Of a stretch of DNA of 64,000 bases, positions 34,465-44,089 are shown piece after piece. The position numbers and the translations under genes are program-made. The stretch's first letter is position 1. Each line of letters begins with the position of its first letter. The notes under the pieces are model-generated. The model searched no databases. It was given only the letters and a program-made list of their open reading frames with translations, and had not been told where the DNA came from. This stretch comes from Anderseniella sp963787895 (GTDB lineage Bacteria; Pseudomonadota; Alphaproteobacteria; Rhizobiales; Aestuariivirgaceae). Location: positions 124,001 to 188,000 of the forward strand of contig CAWBEX010000007.1 in NCBI GenBank assembly GCA_963787895.1, in the 5' to 3' direction.

Positions 34465-37400
34465 TCAGCTTGCTTCGCGCAGCCCTTCAGCGGTCTCAAG
34501 GTCTACCGATACGAGTTGGCTCACACCGCGTTCCATCATTGTCACGCCGAACAGTCGGTTCATCCTCGCCATGGTCAGGCCATGGTGCGTGATGATCAGG
34601 AATCGCGTGTCTGTGCGCTCGAGCATCGCATCAAGCAGGTTGCAGAAGCGTTCAACATTGTGATCGTCCAGAGGCGCATCCACTTCATCCAGCACACAGA
34701 TTGGCGATGGATTTGTCATGAATACCGCGAAAATCAGAGCCATGGCGGTCAACGCCTGTTCACCGCCCGACAGCAGGGACAGTACAGTTGGCTTCTTGCC
34801 CGGCGGGTTTGCAATCAGCTCAAGTCCTGCTTCAAGTGGGTCATCGGACTCAACCAGCTTGAGCTCTGCCTTGCCACCACCAAACAGCGTCTCAAACAAG
34901 GATGAGAAATTCGCATTGACCCGCTCGAAAGCTTCCAGCAGACGGATACGGCCTTCCTTGTTCAGGCTGGAAATGCCTGAGCGCAGCTTGGCAATGGCCT
35001 GCACCAGATCATCACGTTCGGTGATCATGGTTTCGACCTGAGTCGATATTTCCGTTGCTTCGTCTTCAGCCCGCAGGTTGACAGCCCCCAAGCGCTCACG
35101 CTGGTCCTTCAGCGTTGAAAGCTTGCGCTCGGTGTCTTCGCTCGACGGCATCTTGCCGGCCTCAAGACCTGCCTTGCTTGTCACCTCTTCAGGTTTGCAT
35201 TGCAGGGCCTCGGCTATGCGTTGCGATGCTTCGGTGACGCGCGCTTCCGCGGCTTCCGATCGTGCACCGAGGCGGGCATGTTCTTCACGGGTATTGGCCA
35301 GCGCCTCTGCGGCTTCGCGCAGCTCCATATCGCGTGCGCGCAGATTGTTTTCCGCCTCACTGAGTGCGTCGGCAGCAAGCTTGCGCTCTTTCTCTGCCTC
35401 ATTGCTGGCGTTCATCAACTTGGTGCGCCTGGCCGTGAATTGTGCAGGCAGATCAGCCAGTGCTGCCAGATCCTCACGCAATGAGCTGATGCGCTTCTCC
35501 AACTCATCAATCTGCACGGATGCCCGCTTTGAGCGCTCGGTCCATTGGCTGCGTTCCTGGGCAATTGCAGCAAGCCGCTGACTGCGCAATTTTGCTTCGC
35601 GTTCAATACCGTCATGCGCTGCGCGTGCTTCAGCGTATGCAGCACGCTGGATATCTACCGTTGAACGCAGCCCGCGCAGTTCATCTTCAGCACCATCTGT
35701 TGCTGCCAGCCCGGACTTTTCCTGCCTGACCTGTTCAAGTGTTGTGCGTGCCTCACCGATCTGGGTTTCTATACGCTTTGCGGTTTCTTCCAGAACAGAG
35801 GCCTGGCGCATCCGCTCGCCGGTCTGCCTCTCGTGGTCAGATAGTGCCTTGCGGGCAACTTCAACTGCTGCGGTGGACTCACGCCATGTCTGACGGCTGT
35901 CACGCTCGGCCATCTCTGCCTGCTTGACCGCTTCACGCGCTTCGTCGAGCTTGGCGCGCGCTTTCTCGGTAGCCGCCGATGCGGTGGCGCTTTCGTCCTG
36001 CAGCGCTACAAGCCGGTTGCGTTCAGCCAGCCGCTTTGCCGCAGCGGTTGGTGCGTCTGCTGCAGCGGTGAAGCCGTCCCAGCGCCACAAGTCGCCTTCC
36101 ACCGAGACCAGCCGCTGACCAGGCTTGAGATCGCCCTGAAGCCGGGCTCCTTGGGCCTTGTCTACCACGGCAACCATTTGAAGCCTGCGTGACAGGGCTA
36201 CCGGTGCTTTCACTACATCGGACAGTTTCTTCAGTCCTGCTGGTAGCGGCGGCACGTCATGCATGTCCGGCAAAGAGCGCCAGTGCACAGGCGCTGCTTC
36301 ATCAGCAGGTGCATCAATGTCGTCGCCAAGTGCTGCGCCAAGCGCTGTTTCAAACCCGGTCTGCACCTTCAGGGCATCAATCAGCGGCGGCCAAAGTTCA
36401 TCGTCGGAAACGTGCAGCAGCTTGGTTAGTGTGCGCACTTCAGTGGTGAGGGCTTCCGATGTTCGGCGAGCTTCGTCATAGGCTTGATGCAGTTCGGCTT
36501 GTCTGGTCCGAGCACCTTGCAGGCCGGTTTCCGCTGTGGTTGCAGCAGCTTCGGAGGCCGCGGCATGGGCAACCGCATGTTCAATTGATCCGCTCAAAGA
36601 GGCGGTAACGTCGTCACCGCCTGTTTCCGCCATGATGACGGCGTGCTTTTCGCGGGTGTTTGCAAGGTCAGCCTCATCGCGGGCTATGCGCGCATCGAGC
36701 TCTGAAATCTGACGGGCGATGGCGTTGTGACGAGCCACCAGCTCAGACAGCTTTGCGTTTGCTTCATCAGCCCTGGTTTGTGCTTGGGAGAGCTTTTCAG
36801 CCTCGGCCTGCAGCGCCTTTGCCGCATTGGCGCGGGCTTCGCCATCATTACTTGTTGCCGCCTCAAGCGTTGCCTGCTCTTCATCTAGTCGCTTCATGAC
36901 GCCATCGGTGTCGCCGAGCAGTTCCTTTTCGCGGCTCAGGTCGCGGTTTATCTGTTCAACCCGGCCTTCAATCTCGGTGCGGCGTTCTACAGACAGTTTC
37001 TCCTCGCGCTCCAGGCCCTCCAGTTCGAGTGTGACACGCTGTAGAACCGCAGCCCGCACGGCCTCAGTCTCACGCAGTTTCGGCAGTGTTTCTGATGCCT
37101 GATCGCGCATGCGGGTCATCTCGGAAACGGCTCTGGTCTGGTCGCCCAGCACGCGGGTCAGTTCCGAAAGGCTTCTGTTTTCTTGCTCAACGGCAGCGCA
37201 AGCGTCCTTCCAGGCCAAATACAGCCCGGCGGCTTCAAGTCGGCGGATTTCAGCCGAAAGCTCCTTGTAACGTATCGCCTGTCTGGCTTGCCGTTTGAGG
37301 TTCTGCAGTTGCCCTTCAAGCTGAGCCAGCACATCTTCCAGCCGTTCCAGATTGGTCTCGGCTGCCTTCAGCTTCAACTCAGCCTCATGGCGTCTGGTAT

Positions 37401-37920
37401 GCAGACCGGTTATGCCGGCCGCTTCTTCCAGAATGCGGCGGCGGGCCTGTGGTTTTGAAGAAATGATCTCGCCGATCTGGCCTTGCTTGACCAGAGCTGG
37501 TGAGCGCGCACCCGTTGATGCATCGGCAAACAAAAGCTGCACGTCGCGGGCGCGTACATCGTTGCCGTTGATCCGGTATGCCGAGCCTGCATCGCGCTCG
37601 ATTCGCCGTGATATCTCGAGGCTTTCAAATTCATTGAACTGAGGTGGTGCGTCGCGCTGGCTGTTGTCCAGGGTCAGCATGACTTCGGCCATATTGCGCG
37701 ACGGCCGGTTGGTGGTGCCGGAAAAGATGACATCTTCCATTCCCGAACCGCGCATCGATTTGTACGAGCTTTCGCCCATGACCCAGCGCAGCGCTTCAAG
37801 CAGGTTGGACTTGCCACAGCCATTGGGGCCGACCACACCGGTAAGCCCGGGTCGGATCTCCAGTTCGGTCGGCTCAACAAACGATTTGAAGCCGGACAGC
37901 CGCAGCTTTGAGAACTTCAT
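34465..37920 (-). CDS. smc: Chromosome segregation protein SMC
   Basis: A 1151-residue condensin ATPase that compacts and separates chromosomes. The N-terminal head has Walker A GVVGPNGCGKSNLLEALRW; the C-terminal head has the signature LLSGGEQALTAMALIFAVFM and Walker B PICVLDEVDAPLD. Two long coiled coils flank a hinge near the middle (around residues 500-590). It forms a cluster with DsbA-like and DUF721 genes on the same strand, an order often seen in this bacterial order. Confidence 0.97.
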   Translation of the reverse strand: MKFSKLRLSGFKSFVEPTELEIRPGLTGVVGPNGCGKSNLLEALRWVMGESSYKSMRGSGMEDVIFSGTTNRPSRNMAEVMLTLDNSQRDAPPQFNEFESLEISRRIERDAGSAYRINGNDVRARDVQLLFADASTGARSPALVKQGQIGEIISSKPQARRRILEEAAGITGLHTRRHEAELKLKAAETNLERLEDVLAQLEGQLQNLKRQARQAIRYKELSAEIRRLEAAGLYLAWKDACAAVEQENRSLSELTRVLGDQTRAVSEMTRMRDQASETLPKLRETEAVRAAVLQRVTLELEGLEREEKLSVERRTEIEGRVEQINRDLSREKELLGDTDGVMKRLDEEQATLEAATSNDGEARANAAKALQAEAEKLSQAQTRADEANAKLSELVARHNAIARQISELDARIARDEADLANTREKHAVIMAETGGDDVTASLSGSIEHAVAHAAASEAAATTAETGLQGARTRQAELHQAYDEARRTSEALTTEVRTLTKLLHVSDDELWPPLIDALKVQTGFETALGAALGDDIDAPADEAAPVHWRSLPDMHDVPPLPAGLKKLSDVVKAPVALSRRLQMVAVVDKAQGARLQGDLKPGQRLVSVEGDLWRWDGFTAAADAPTAAAKRLAERNRLVALQDESATASAATEKARAKLDEAREAVKQAEMAERDSRQTWRESTAAVEVARKALSDHERQTGERMRQASVLEETAKRIETQIGEARTTLEQVRQEKSGLAATDGAEDELRGLRSTVDIQRAAYAEARAAHDGIEREAKLRSQRLAAIAQERSQWTERSKRASVQIDELEKRISSLREDLAALADLPAQFTARRTKLMNASNEAEKERKLAADALSEAENNLRARDMELREAAEALANTREEHARLGARSEAAEARVTEASQRIAEALQCKPEEVTSKAGLEAGKMPSSEDTERKLSTLKDQRERLGAVNLRAEDEATEISTQVETMITERDDLVQAIAKLRSGISSLNKEGRIRLLEAFERVNANFSSLFETLFGGGKAELKLVESDDPLEAGLELIANPPGKKPTVLSLLSGGEQALTAMALIFAVFMTNPSPICVLDEVDAPLDDHNVERFCNLLDAMLERTDTRFLIITHHGLTMARMNRLFGVTMMERGVSQLVSVDLETAEGLREAS

Positions 37921-38051
37921 GGCTATCTACACCCTCACCCCATCAATTTCCGCGCAAGGGTACGCAAGCGCAGAAAGACTACCAATTTAGGCGAAAATCG
38001 CCTGATTCGTTAATGAGGTGAACAAAAGCCTGCTGGTTATCCGCCGAAAAC

Positions 38052-38699
38052 TCAGGCTGCCGAAGCAGCTTCGATAGCCTTTCGGAAGCCATCAATACTC
38101 CGGTCACCTTCCATCTTCTTGCCATTGATGTAGATTGTAGGAGTGGCATCCACACCAAACTTCTCTGCACCGTCCTTGCGTATCGCCAGGATACCCTTGG
38201 CAAGATCCTCATTCTTCAGGCACGCTTCGAAGTCTGCCTCGCTCAAGCCTGCAAGCTTGGCCATCTTGAGCAGCTCCTGGCGCGCATTCTTGCCCGCCCA
38301 TGTGCGTTGCTGTTCGTAAATCAGGTCCAGCATGCCGAAATACTTGTCGTCCGGCACACAGCGCGCCACCATGAATGCGGCCAGCGCCAGGTCATCCAGC
38401 GGAAATTCACGGCTGATGAAATAGACCTTGCCGGTATCAATGAATTCTTTTTTCACTTCCTGCAGGACACCGATGTGAAACGCTGCGCAATGCGGGCAGG
38501 TGGCAGATGCATACTCAACCATGGTCACAGGCGCGGACTTGTCGCCCATCGCTCTGTCCCCAATTGAGGGAGCAGCATGCAGTTCATCGGCTGAAAAGCT
38601 TTGCGCATATGCCGCCGTACCAAAAGTGGAAACGGCCGTACATGCCATTGCAGCAATCGCCAGTGAGCGGGAGAATGTGCGTCTGTTCATTGTTGTCAT
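38052..38699 (-). CDS. DsbA family periplasmic thiol-disulfide oxidoreductase
   Basis: 215 residues with a signal peptide containing twin arginines (MNRRTFSRSLAIAAMA). The thioredoxin-fold domain has the active site CPHC in YASATCPHCAAFH, then a helical insertion, and the cis-Pro loop in FGVDATPTIYINGKK. It resembles the DsbA/Com1-like group that oxidises or isomerises disulfides in the periplasm. It lies 131 bases upstream of smc, so the two may share a transcript only in part. Confidence 0.92.
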   Translation of the reverse strand: MTTMNRRTFSRSLAIAAMACTAVSTFGTAAYAQSFSADELHAAPSIGDRAMGDKSAPVTMVEYASATCPHCAAFHIGVLQEVKKEFIDTGKVYFISREFPLDDLALAAFMVARCVPDDKYFGMLDLIYEQQRTWAGKNARQELLKMAKLAGLSEADFEACLKNEDLAKGILAIRKDGAEKFGVDATPTIYINGKKMEGDRSIDGFRKAIEAASAA

Positions 38700-38775
38700 A
38701 GCTACTACCTAATGCTTGTTGGAGTTGTTTGCGAGTGGGAAAACCGGCTGTGGAGAACTTTGCTCAATTGTCGCG

Positions 38776-39255
38776 TCAGGGCTTTTTGCTGGTTTGCGAA
38801 AGGGCCGCCTGGCCGAGCCTGGTCAGAGCGCCTTTCAGGCCAATGTCGGCTATCTTGTCTGTCTTGCCGGCAACCTCCTTGATTGTGTCGGCGTCTGGTG
38901 TTGTTGGCCTGGGTCTGACGGGACCGGGACGGCGGCGATCACCCTGGACAAACTTGACGGTCGTGACAGCCTGATACCCGAAAAAGCCATTGATCCGCGT
39001 TGTAATGGTGTCGGCCTCGTAACTCAAAGCCAGGCCTTCACCCTGATCTGCCCTTATCACTAGGATGGCTCCCTCGGCATGGCGCTTTGCAGTGTCTCTT
39101 GTTGATGGCCATTTGAGGCGCTCCGGCGAACACTTCTCAGCGATGTCTTGCCCCACAATGGCGGCCCACTGAGCCACGAGTTCCGCATGTGCGAAGCCAT
39201 AACGCTCAAAGGCGGGCTGCATGATGGGTCGGGCGATGGAATCCAAGCTTTTCAT
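38776..39255 (-). CDS. DUF721 (DciA-like) domain protein
   Basis: 159 residues. The N-terminal part HAELVAQWAAIVGQDIAEKCSPERLKW is the DUF721 signature, followed by a beta segment (GAILVIRADQGEGLALSYEA) and helix TITTRINGFFGY. DUF721 includes DciA, which helps load the replicative helicase where DnaC is absent; whether this member does so is uncertain. It heads the DUF721-DsbA-SMC run and is divergent from mutY. Confidence 0.85.
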   Translation of the reverse strand: MKSLDSIARPIMQPAFERYGFAHAELVAQWAAIVGQDIAEKCSPERLKWPSTRDTAKRHAEGAILVIRADQGEGLALSYEADTITTRINGFFGYQAVTTVKFVQGDRRRPGPVRPRPTTPDADTIKEVAGKTDKIADIGLKGALTRLGQAALSQTSKKP

Positions 39256-39383
39256 AAGTTCAGTTTTAGCCTTGCATGCATGAACTGTGGCTGAATGATA
39301 TCTTCAAGGTTTGACCCGGTTATCACATGTGCGTGACGTTGCAGCAAATTAATGATCAGAAGAAGGCCGGAAAAGTGCCCCGC

Positions 39384-40436
39384 ATGAGTGAGGAGCTGCT
39401 GGCCTGGTACGACCTACATGCCCGTGCACTGCCATGGCGTGCTCCAGCAGGTCAGCAGCAGGACCCGTATTTCGTCTGGTTGTCGGAAATCATGCTTCAG
39501 CAGACCACGGTTGCGGCCGTGGGCAGATATTTTGAGGCCTTTATCGGCCGGTGGCCCACCATCAAGGCGCTGGCTGATGCAGAACTGGATGACATTCTGC
39601 GTGAGTGGGCGGGCCTGGGTTACTACGCCCGGGCCCGCAACCTGCACGCATGTGCGCAAACGATCACTGTTGATTACGGGGCCAATTTTCCCGACACCGA
39701 GGCAGGGCTTGCCGCACTGCCTGGTATTGGACCCTATACGGCTGCGGCCATCGCGGCCATCGCCTTCAACCGCCCTGCTGCGGCAGTCGATGCCAATGTT
39801 GAACGGGTGATTTCGCGGGTGTTTGCAATTTCTGACCCGTTACCCGGTTCCAAACCCGAAATCAAACAGCGAACGGCGGCTCTTGTGCCTGAGCACCGGC
39901 CAGGAGATTTTGCCCAGGCCTTGATGGATCTCGGGGCCACCATCTGCACGCCAGGCAAGCCCAACTGCCGGATTTGCCCATGGCGGGATCATTGCAAGGC
40001 GCGCGAATTGAGCATTGCTGAAACTCTGCCGGTCAAGGCGCCGAAAAAGCACCGCCCGACGCGTCGGGCTCGGGTTTTCTGGGTTGAGCGGTCAGATGGT
40101 GCAGTGTTGATGCGCCGTCGGCCTGACAAGGGGCTGCTGGGTGGTATGTTGGAATTTCCTTCGACCGGATGGGACACAGGTCACGTGGCGGACGCAGACC
40201 CGCCCTACTGCTCCGACTGGCAAATGACTGGCAAACGGGCTGAACACACCTTCACCCACTTTCATCTGGTGCTTGATGTGATGACCTCCTTAGAAGTGTT
40301 TGATGCAGCGCCGGGTCACGGTGAAGGCTGGCGTTGGATTGCGCCATATGATCTGGCAGGTGAGGCTCTGCCAACCGCCATGAAAAAAGTGGCCACGGCA
40401 GTATTGGGACCTGATGCGCTCAAGAAAGTGCGCTAG
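39384..40436 (+). CDS. mutY: A/G-specific adenine glycosylase
   Basis: A 350-residue base-excision repair enzyme removing adenine opposite 8-oxoguanine. The helix-hairpin-helix reads LPGIGPYTAAAIAAIAF with catalytic Asp in AAVDANVERVISR. The [4Fe-4S] cluster Cys are in CTPGKPNCRICPWRDHC, and a NUDIX-like C-terminal domain runs from about 240. The family N-terminus WYDLHARALPWR supports ATG 39384; an earlier ATG at 39327 adds 19 residues. Confidence 0.96.
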   Translation: MSEELLAWYDLHARALPWRAPAGQQQDPYFVWLSEIMLQQTTVAAVGRYFEAFIGRWPTIKALADAELDDILREWAGLGYYARARNLHACAQTITVDYGANFPDTEAGLAALPGIGPYTAAAIAAIAFNRPAAAVDANVERVISRVFAISDPLPGSKPEIKQRTAALVPEHRPGDFAQALMDLGATICTPGKPNCRICPWRDHCKARELSIAETLPVKAPKKHRPTRRARVFWVERSDGAVLMRRRPDKGLLGGMLEFPSTGWDTGHVADADPPYCSDWQMTGKRAEHTFTHFHLVLDVMTSLEVFDAAPGHGEGWRWIAPYDLAGEALPTAMKKVATAVLGPDALKKVR

Positions 40437-40440
40437 CTGG

Positions 40441-40932
40441 CTATTCATCAAGCAAGCGTTCAACAGTTACTACATTGCGCCACTCACCATCCAGCCGCGC
40501 GTGGCGGACGTTCGTGCCGACAACGCGAAAACCGAGCGACTGGCACAATGCGAGGCTTGCAGTATTTTCGGGAAAGATGCGCGATGTGATTTTCCATGCT
40601 CCTGTTTTTGCTGCAGCATCGAACAGCGAAATGAGCAGCATACGGGCAATGCCGTTGCGCCGGGCTTCACGGGCAACGTAGATGGAGAATTCGAATACAC
40701 CAGCATAGCACACCCGCGAGCTGTAGGCGCTGGTCGATGCAAATCCCGCTACCTGACCGGCTTCGTCCACAGCCACCATCACCGGATGCAGTGCATCAAA
40801 CCAGTGCTCAATGTCTTGCGGGGAGCGCAGGCGCGTTTCAAATGTCGCGATGCGCTCTTCGATGCCCTGGTTGTAAACCCGGCATATACCGGCCGCATCA
40901 CGGCTGGTCGCAGGCCGGACAGTGAGGCCCAT
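40441..40932 (-). CDS. GNAT family N-acetyltransferase (phosphinothricin acetyltransferase-like)
   Basis: 163 residues. LTVRPATSRDAAGICRVYNQGI and TFETRLRSPQDIEHWFD match the Pat/ArsN1 group, which acetylates phosphinothricin, methionine sulfoximine or arsinothricin-like amines. The acetyl-CoA loop reads ARRNGIARMLL. The true substrate is unknown. It ends five bases from the converging mutY and starts four bases after ccrM, with which it is probably co-transcribed. Confidence 0.86.
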   Translation of the reverse strand: MGLTVRPATSRDAAGICRVYNQGIEERIATFETRLRSPQDIEHWFDALHPVMVAVDEAGQVAGFASTSAYSSRVCYAGVFEFSIYVAREARRNGIARMLLISLFDAAAKTGAWKITSRIFPENTASLALCQSLGFRVVGTNVRHARLDGEWRNVVTVERLLDE

Positions 40933-40936
40933 TGGC

Positions 40937-42052
40937 TTAAACCGCCTTTAGTTCCGAACGCACTTTCTGGCGCAGCACATCGATCGAAACCAACTTGCCG
41001 CCCTTTCGGAAATGCCAGAACGTCCAGCCGTTGCAGGCCTCCGCTCCCATCACGTGTGCGCCCATCTTGTGGATAGAGCCGGTGGCATCTTTCAACACCA
41101 GCGAGCCGTCGGCGCGCACTCTGGCTGCATTGCGCTGGGCCGGGTCGAACAGTGTGTCGCCGGGGTTGAGTAGACCGCGTTCTACCAGTGTGCCAAACGG
41201 AATGCGTGGTTCGGCGCGCTTGCCCGTTGATACCTTTAGCACTTCATCGTCACCCGGCTCGATGGCGGCAATGCGTTGTTGCGCCACTGCGATGTATGCT
41301 TCATCGCGTTCGATGCCCACGAAGTTGCGGCCCAGGCGTTTGGCGACAGCGCCAGTGGTGCCTGTGCCGAAAAACGGATCAAGAATGACATCACCGGGAT
41401 TGGTCGAAGCCAGAATGACCCGGTGCAACAGGCTCTCGGGCTTTTGCGTCGGATGTGCCTTTTTGCCGTCACTGCCCTTGATGCGCTCGGCGCCATTGCA
41501 AATAGGCAGCAACCAGTCAGACCGCATCTGCAGGTCTTCGTTGAATGCTTTCAGCGCTTCATAGTTGAATGTGTAGGTCTTCTGGTCGTCAGAGCGCGAA
41601 GCCCAGATCATCGTCTCGTGTGCGTTGGCAAAACGGGTGCCGCGGAAATTCGGCATCGGGTTGGTCTTGCGCCACACAATGTCATTGAGCACCCAGTACC
41701 CCAGGTCCTGCAGTACGGTGCCGACGCGGAAGATGTTGTGATACGATCCAATGACCCAGATTGTTCCGGTTGGCTTCAGAACGCGCCTGCATTCCTTCAT
41801 CCACTGACGTGTGAACTCGTCATATGCGGCAAACGAAGAGAATTTGTCCCAGTCATCATCAACACCTGCGACCTTGCTCTGGTCGGGCCTCGTCAGGCCG
41901 CCTCCGAGCTGTAAGTTATAGGGAGGGTCCGCAAACACCACATCGACGCTGGCTGAAGGGATCTTGCGCAATTCCTCTATGCAATCACCGGCTAGAATCG
42001 AGTTCAGCAGCGGAGCGATGTCCGGCTTGGAAGCAATACCCATTTTACGCAT
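40937..42052 (-). CDS. ccrM: Cell-cycle regulated DNA adenine methyltransferase CcrM (GANTC)
   Basis: A 371-residue beta-class N6-adenine methyltransferase. Catalytic motif IV DPPY lies in FADPPYNLQLGGGL at residues 40-53, and the AdoMet motif I is LDPFFGTGTTGAVAKRLGR near 250. The C-terminal extension (LVERGLLNPGDTLFD through MGAEACNGWTFWHF) is specific to CcrM and contacts DNA. CcrM methylates GANTC late in replication in alphaproteobacteria. ATG 42052 is chosen over an upstream extension of 29 residues that covers the regulatory region. A CtrA-type box and three GANTC sites lie upstream. Confidence 0.96.
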   Translation of the reverse strand: MRKMGIASKPDIAPLLNSILAGDCIEELRKIPSASVDVVFADPPYNLQLGGGLTRPDQSKVAGVDDDWDKFSSFAAYDEFTRQWMKECRRVLKPTGTIWVIGSYHNIFRVGTVLQDLGYWVLNDIVWRKTNPMPNFRGTRFANAHETMIWASRSDDQKTYTFNYEALKAFNEDLQMRSDWLLPICNGAERIKGSDGKKAHPTQKPESLLHRVILASTNPGDVILDPFFGTGTTGAVAKRLGRNFVGIERDEAYIAVAQQRIAAIEPGDDEVLKVSTGKRAEPRIPFGTLVERGLLNPGDTLFDPAQRNAARVRADGSLVLKDATGSIHKMGAHVMGAEACNGWTFWHFRKGGKLVSIDVLRQKVRSELKAV

Positions 42053-42155
42053 GACCTGTTTTGACGCATTACTGACAGACGCACACGAACGCGGTGCGCC
42101 GGCGCATTGATCAGGTGACGTAACGCACCCTTTTGCCAATGCTTCAGGCCATGTT

Positions 42156-42181
42156 GAATCAGGCAGGACTCCGCGTGAATC
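42156..42181. promoter_or_regulatory. Cluster of three GANTC methylation sites in the ccrM leader
   Basis: GAATC at 42156-42160, GACTC at 42167-42171 and GAATC at 42177-42181 lie within 26 bases, about 104-129 bases upstream of the ccrM start and downstream of the CtrA-type box in the direction of ccrM transcription. In Caulobacter, GANTC sites in the ccrM leader let methylation state control the promoter; the same logic is inferred here. Confidence 0.7.
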
Positions 42182-42187
42182 GAAATC

Positions 42188-42202
42188 TTAACAAATGGTT
42201 AA
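42188..42202 (-). promoter_or_regulatory. CtrA-type binding box upstream of ccrM
   Basis: On the minus strand the sequence reads TTAACCATTTGTTAA, an exact TTAA-N7-TTAA CtrA motif whose first half matches the TTAACCAT consensus. It lies about 136 bases upstream of the ccrM ATG and overlaps the rnhB stop codon. In Caulobacter, CtrA activates ccrM late in the cycle through such a site. Confidence 0.75.
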
Positions 42203-42834
42203 CGGTGGAGCCTGGCCAGCGCGTCCCGCACCGGGGCAAAGGACTTGCGATGGTGTCCACATGGGCCAAGTTTGTCAATCATTTCAATGTGATGAGGCGT
42301 TGGATACCCCTTGTGTTGCGCAAAGCCATAGTCCGGTTCCTTGAAGTCCAGTGCCATCATTATGCGGTCGCGGGTAACCTTGGCGACAATGGAAGCCGCA
42401 GCAATTGACACACTGAGCCCATCTCCGCCCACTACAGGCTGGCAGGTGACGGCAGTATCAGGCGTGCGGTTGCCGTCGATCAGGGCATGATCAGCAGCGA
42501 CCGGCAGGTCTGCGATGGCCTGCGCCATGGCCCACATGGAAGCATGAAGAATGTTCATCTCGTCAATGCGTGCCACATCTGCAAGACCAACCCCGACTTC
42601 AGCCGTGGCAAGGATTTCTGCAAACAGTGCGTTTCTTTGATGCTCTGTAAGCTTCTTTGAATCATTCAGGCCTACTGGAATTTTATCGGGGTTGAGGATA
42701 ACGGCAGCAGCGACAACGGGCCCGGCCAATGGTCCGCGCCCAGCCTCATCCACGCCGCAAACAGCGTTGGCACCGGCCTTGATGGCTGCGCGTTCAAGGG
42801 TGAAGTCAGGTGTTTTCGTGGTTCGAATCGGCAT
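42199..42834 (-). CDS. rnhB: Ribonuclease HII
   Basis: A 211-residue nuclease removing ribonucleotides embedded in DNA. The catalytic region reads CGVDEAGRGPLAGPVVAAAV, with KKLTEHQR, ALIDGNRTP, SIAAASIVAKVTRDR and YGFAQHKGYPTPHH. ATG 42834 is preferred; the open frame upstream (52 codons) is not family-like and overlaps the next gene. Its stop codon lies inside the CtrA-type box of ccrM. Confidence 0.96.
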   Translation of the reverse strand: MPIRTTKTPDFTLERAAIKAGANAVCGVDEAGRGPLAGPVVAAAVILNPDKIPVGLNDSKKLTEHQRNALFAEILATAEVGVGLADVARIDEMNILHASMWAMAQAIADLPVAADHALIDGNRTPDTAVTCQPVVGGDGLSVSIAAASIVAKVTRDRIMMALDFKEPDYGFAQHKGYPTPHHIEMIDKLGPCGHHRKSFAPVRDALARLHR

Positions 42835-42859
42835 GGTCAGCAAACCATAGCCAATTGCC

Positions 42860-43990
42860 CTACAGCAGTGAAAGCTGTTCACCCGGTTGTACCGGCCTTT
42901 TGAACAGGTTTGCGTCCAGCTTGAGCTTCTGCTTGTTGAGCCCGAGGCGCTTGCACGCAAGTTCGAACCGACGCCCGATCTGCCATGCATAAGGTCCGTG
43001 CCCGGTCATGCGCGAACCGAACTGTGGGTCATTTTCACGGCCACCACGGATATCGCGCACCAGATTCATGACGTGCCGGGCCCGGTCAGGGAACTCGCGC
43101 TCAAGCCATTGTGTAAACAGCTCACGTAACTCATGCGGCAGGCGCAACAGAACATAACCAGCCTCACGCGCGCCTGCAGCCTGAGCAGCGCCAAGTATTT
43201 TCTCGATATCCATGTCGTTGATCGCAGGGATGATTGGCGCAGTCATCACCACGGTCGGAATCCCGGCAGCGGAAAGCAGCTCAAGCGCCTGCAGACGCTT
43301 GCCCGGAGCCGAAGCACGCGGCTCCATCTGGCGCGACAGCTTGTGGTCCAGAGTGGTGATCGACAGCGCCACTTTCACTAGCCCCTTCTGTGCCATCGGC
43401 TTCAATATGTCGATGTCACGCGTCACCAAAGCCGACTTTGTGACGATTCCAACCGGATGATTGGTCTCCTCCAGCACTTTGAGAATGTCTCGTGTCAGGC
43501 GGTATTGCCGTTCAATCGGCTGATACGGATCAGTGTTGGCGCCTAGTGCAATGGTTGCAGGCTCATAGCCCCTGGCGCCAAGTTCCTTGCGCAGAAGCTC
43601 CACTGCGTTTGTCTTGGCAAACAGACGGCTTTCGAAATCGAGCCCAGCAGACAGCCCCAGATAGGCATGGCTTGGCCGCGCATAGCAGTAGGAACAGCCA
43701 TGCTCACAGCCACGGTATGGATTGATTGACCTGTCGAACGAAATGTCGGGCGAAGTGTTGCGGGCAATGATTGTACGCGCAGCCTCTTCCGATACATGGG
43801 TTTTCACAGTAGGCAGGTCTTCGTCTTCACGTGCCCAGCCATCGTCGAATTCAGCCCGCTTGAAGGCCTCGAACCGCCCGCTCTGGTTGGAACTCACGCC
43901 ACGCCCGCGCGGGTTTGCCTGTGGTGCAACCGGGTGTGCCAGCCGCGCGCTTGAAAAGTCCAACCGGGAAGTATGTACACTCATGTTCAT
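42860..43990 (-). CDS. PA0069 family radical SAM protein
   Basis: 376 residues. The radical SAM cluster motif is CEHGCSYCYARPSH (CxxxCxxC), in the context SINPYRGCEHG typical of the PA0069/SplB-like group. The N-terminus NPRGRGVSSNQSGRFE and the segment VALSITTLDHKLSRQMEPRA support the family. It contains one [4Fe-4S] cluster and cleaves S-adenosylmethionine; the substrate is unknown. ATG 43990 is chosen from three nearby ATGs. It is divergent from the glycosyltransferase at 44090. Confidence 0.9.
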   Translation of the reverse strand: MNMSVHTSRLDFSSARLAHPVAPQANPRGRGVSSNQSGRFEAFKRAEFDDGWAREDEDLPTVKTHVSEEAARTIIARNTSPDISFDRSINPYRGCEHGCSYCYARPSHAYLGLSAGLDFESRLFAKTNAVELLRKELGARGYEPATIALGANTDPYQPIERQYRLTRDILKVLEETNHPVGIVTKSALVTRDIDILKPMAQKGLVKVALSITTLDHKLSRQMEPRASAPGKRLQALELLSAAGIPTVVMTAPIIPAINDMDIEKILGAAQAAGAREAGYVLLRLPHELRELFTQWLEREFPDRARHVMNLVRDIRGGRENDPQFGSRMTGHGPYAWQIGRRFELACKRLGLNKQKLKLDANLFKRPVQPGEQLSLL

Positions 43991-44089
43991 GCAGGAAATG
44001 TTATCCTGAAAATTAGAACATAACAAGAACAAAATTCATGCCAACATGTGTTCCCTCGGTTTATTTTGACCGCTATCCTGCCGCCCACC

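Noticed and set aside
37970..38010. Short hairpin AGGCG/CGCCT between smc and the DsbA-like gene
   Set aside because: The five-base stem is too short and lacks a T run on the relevant strand, so it does not support a terminator.
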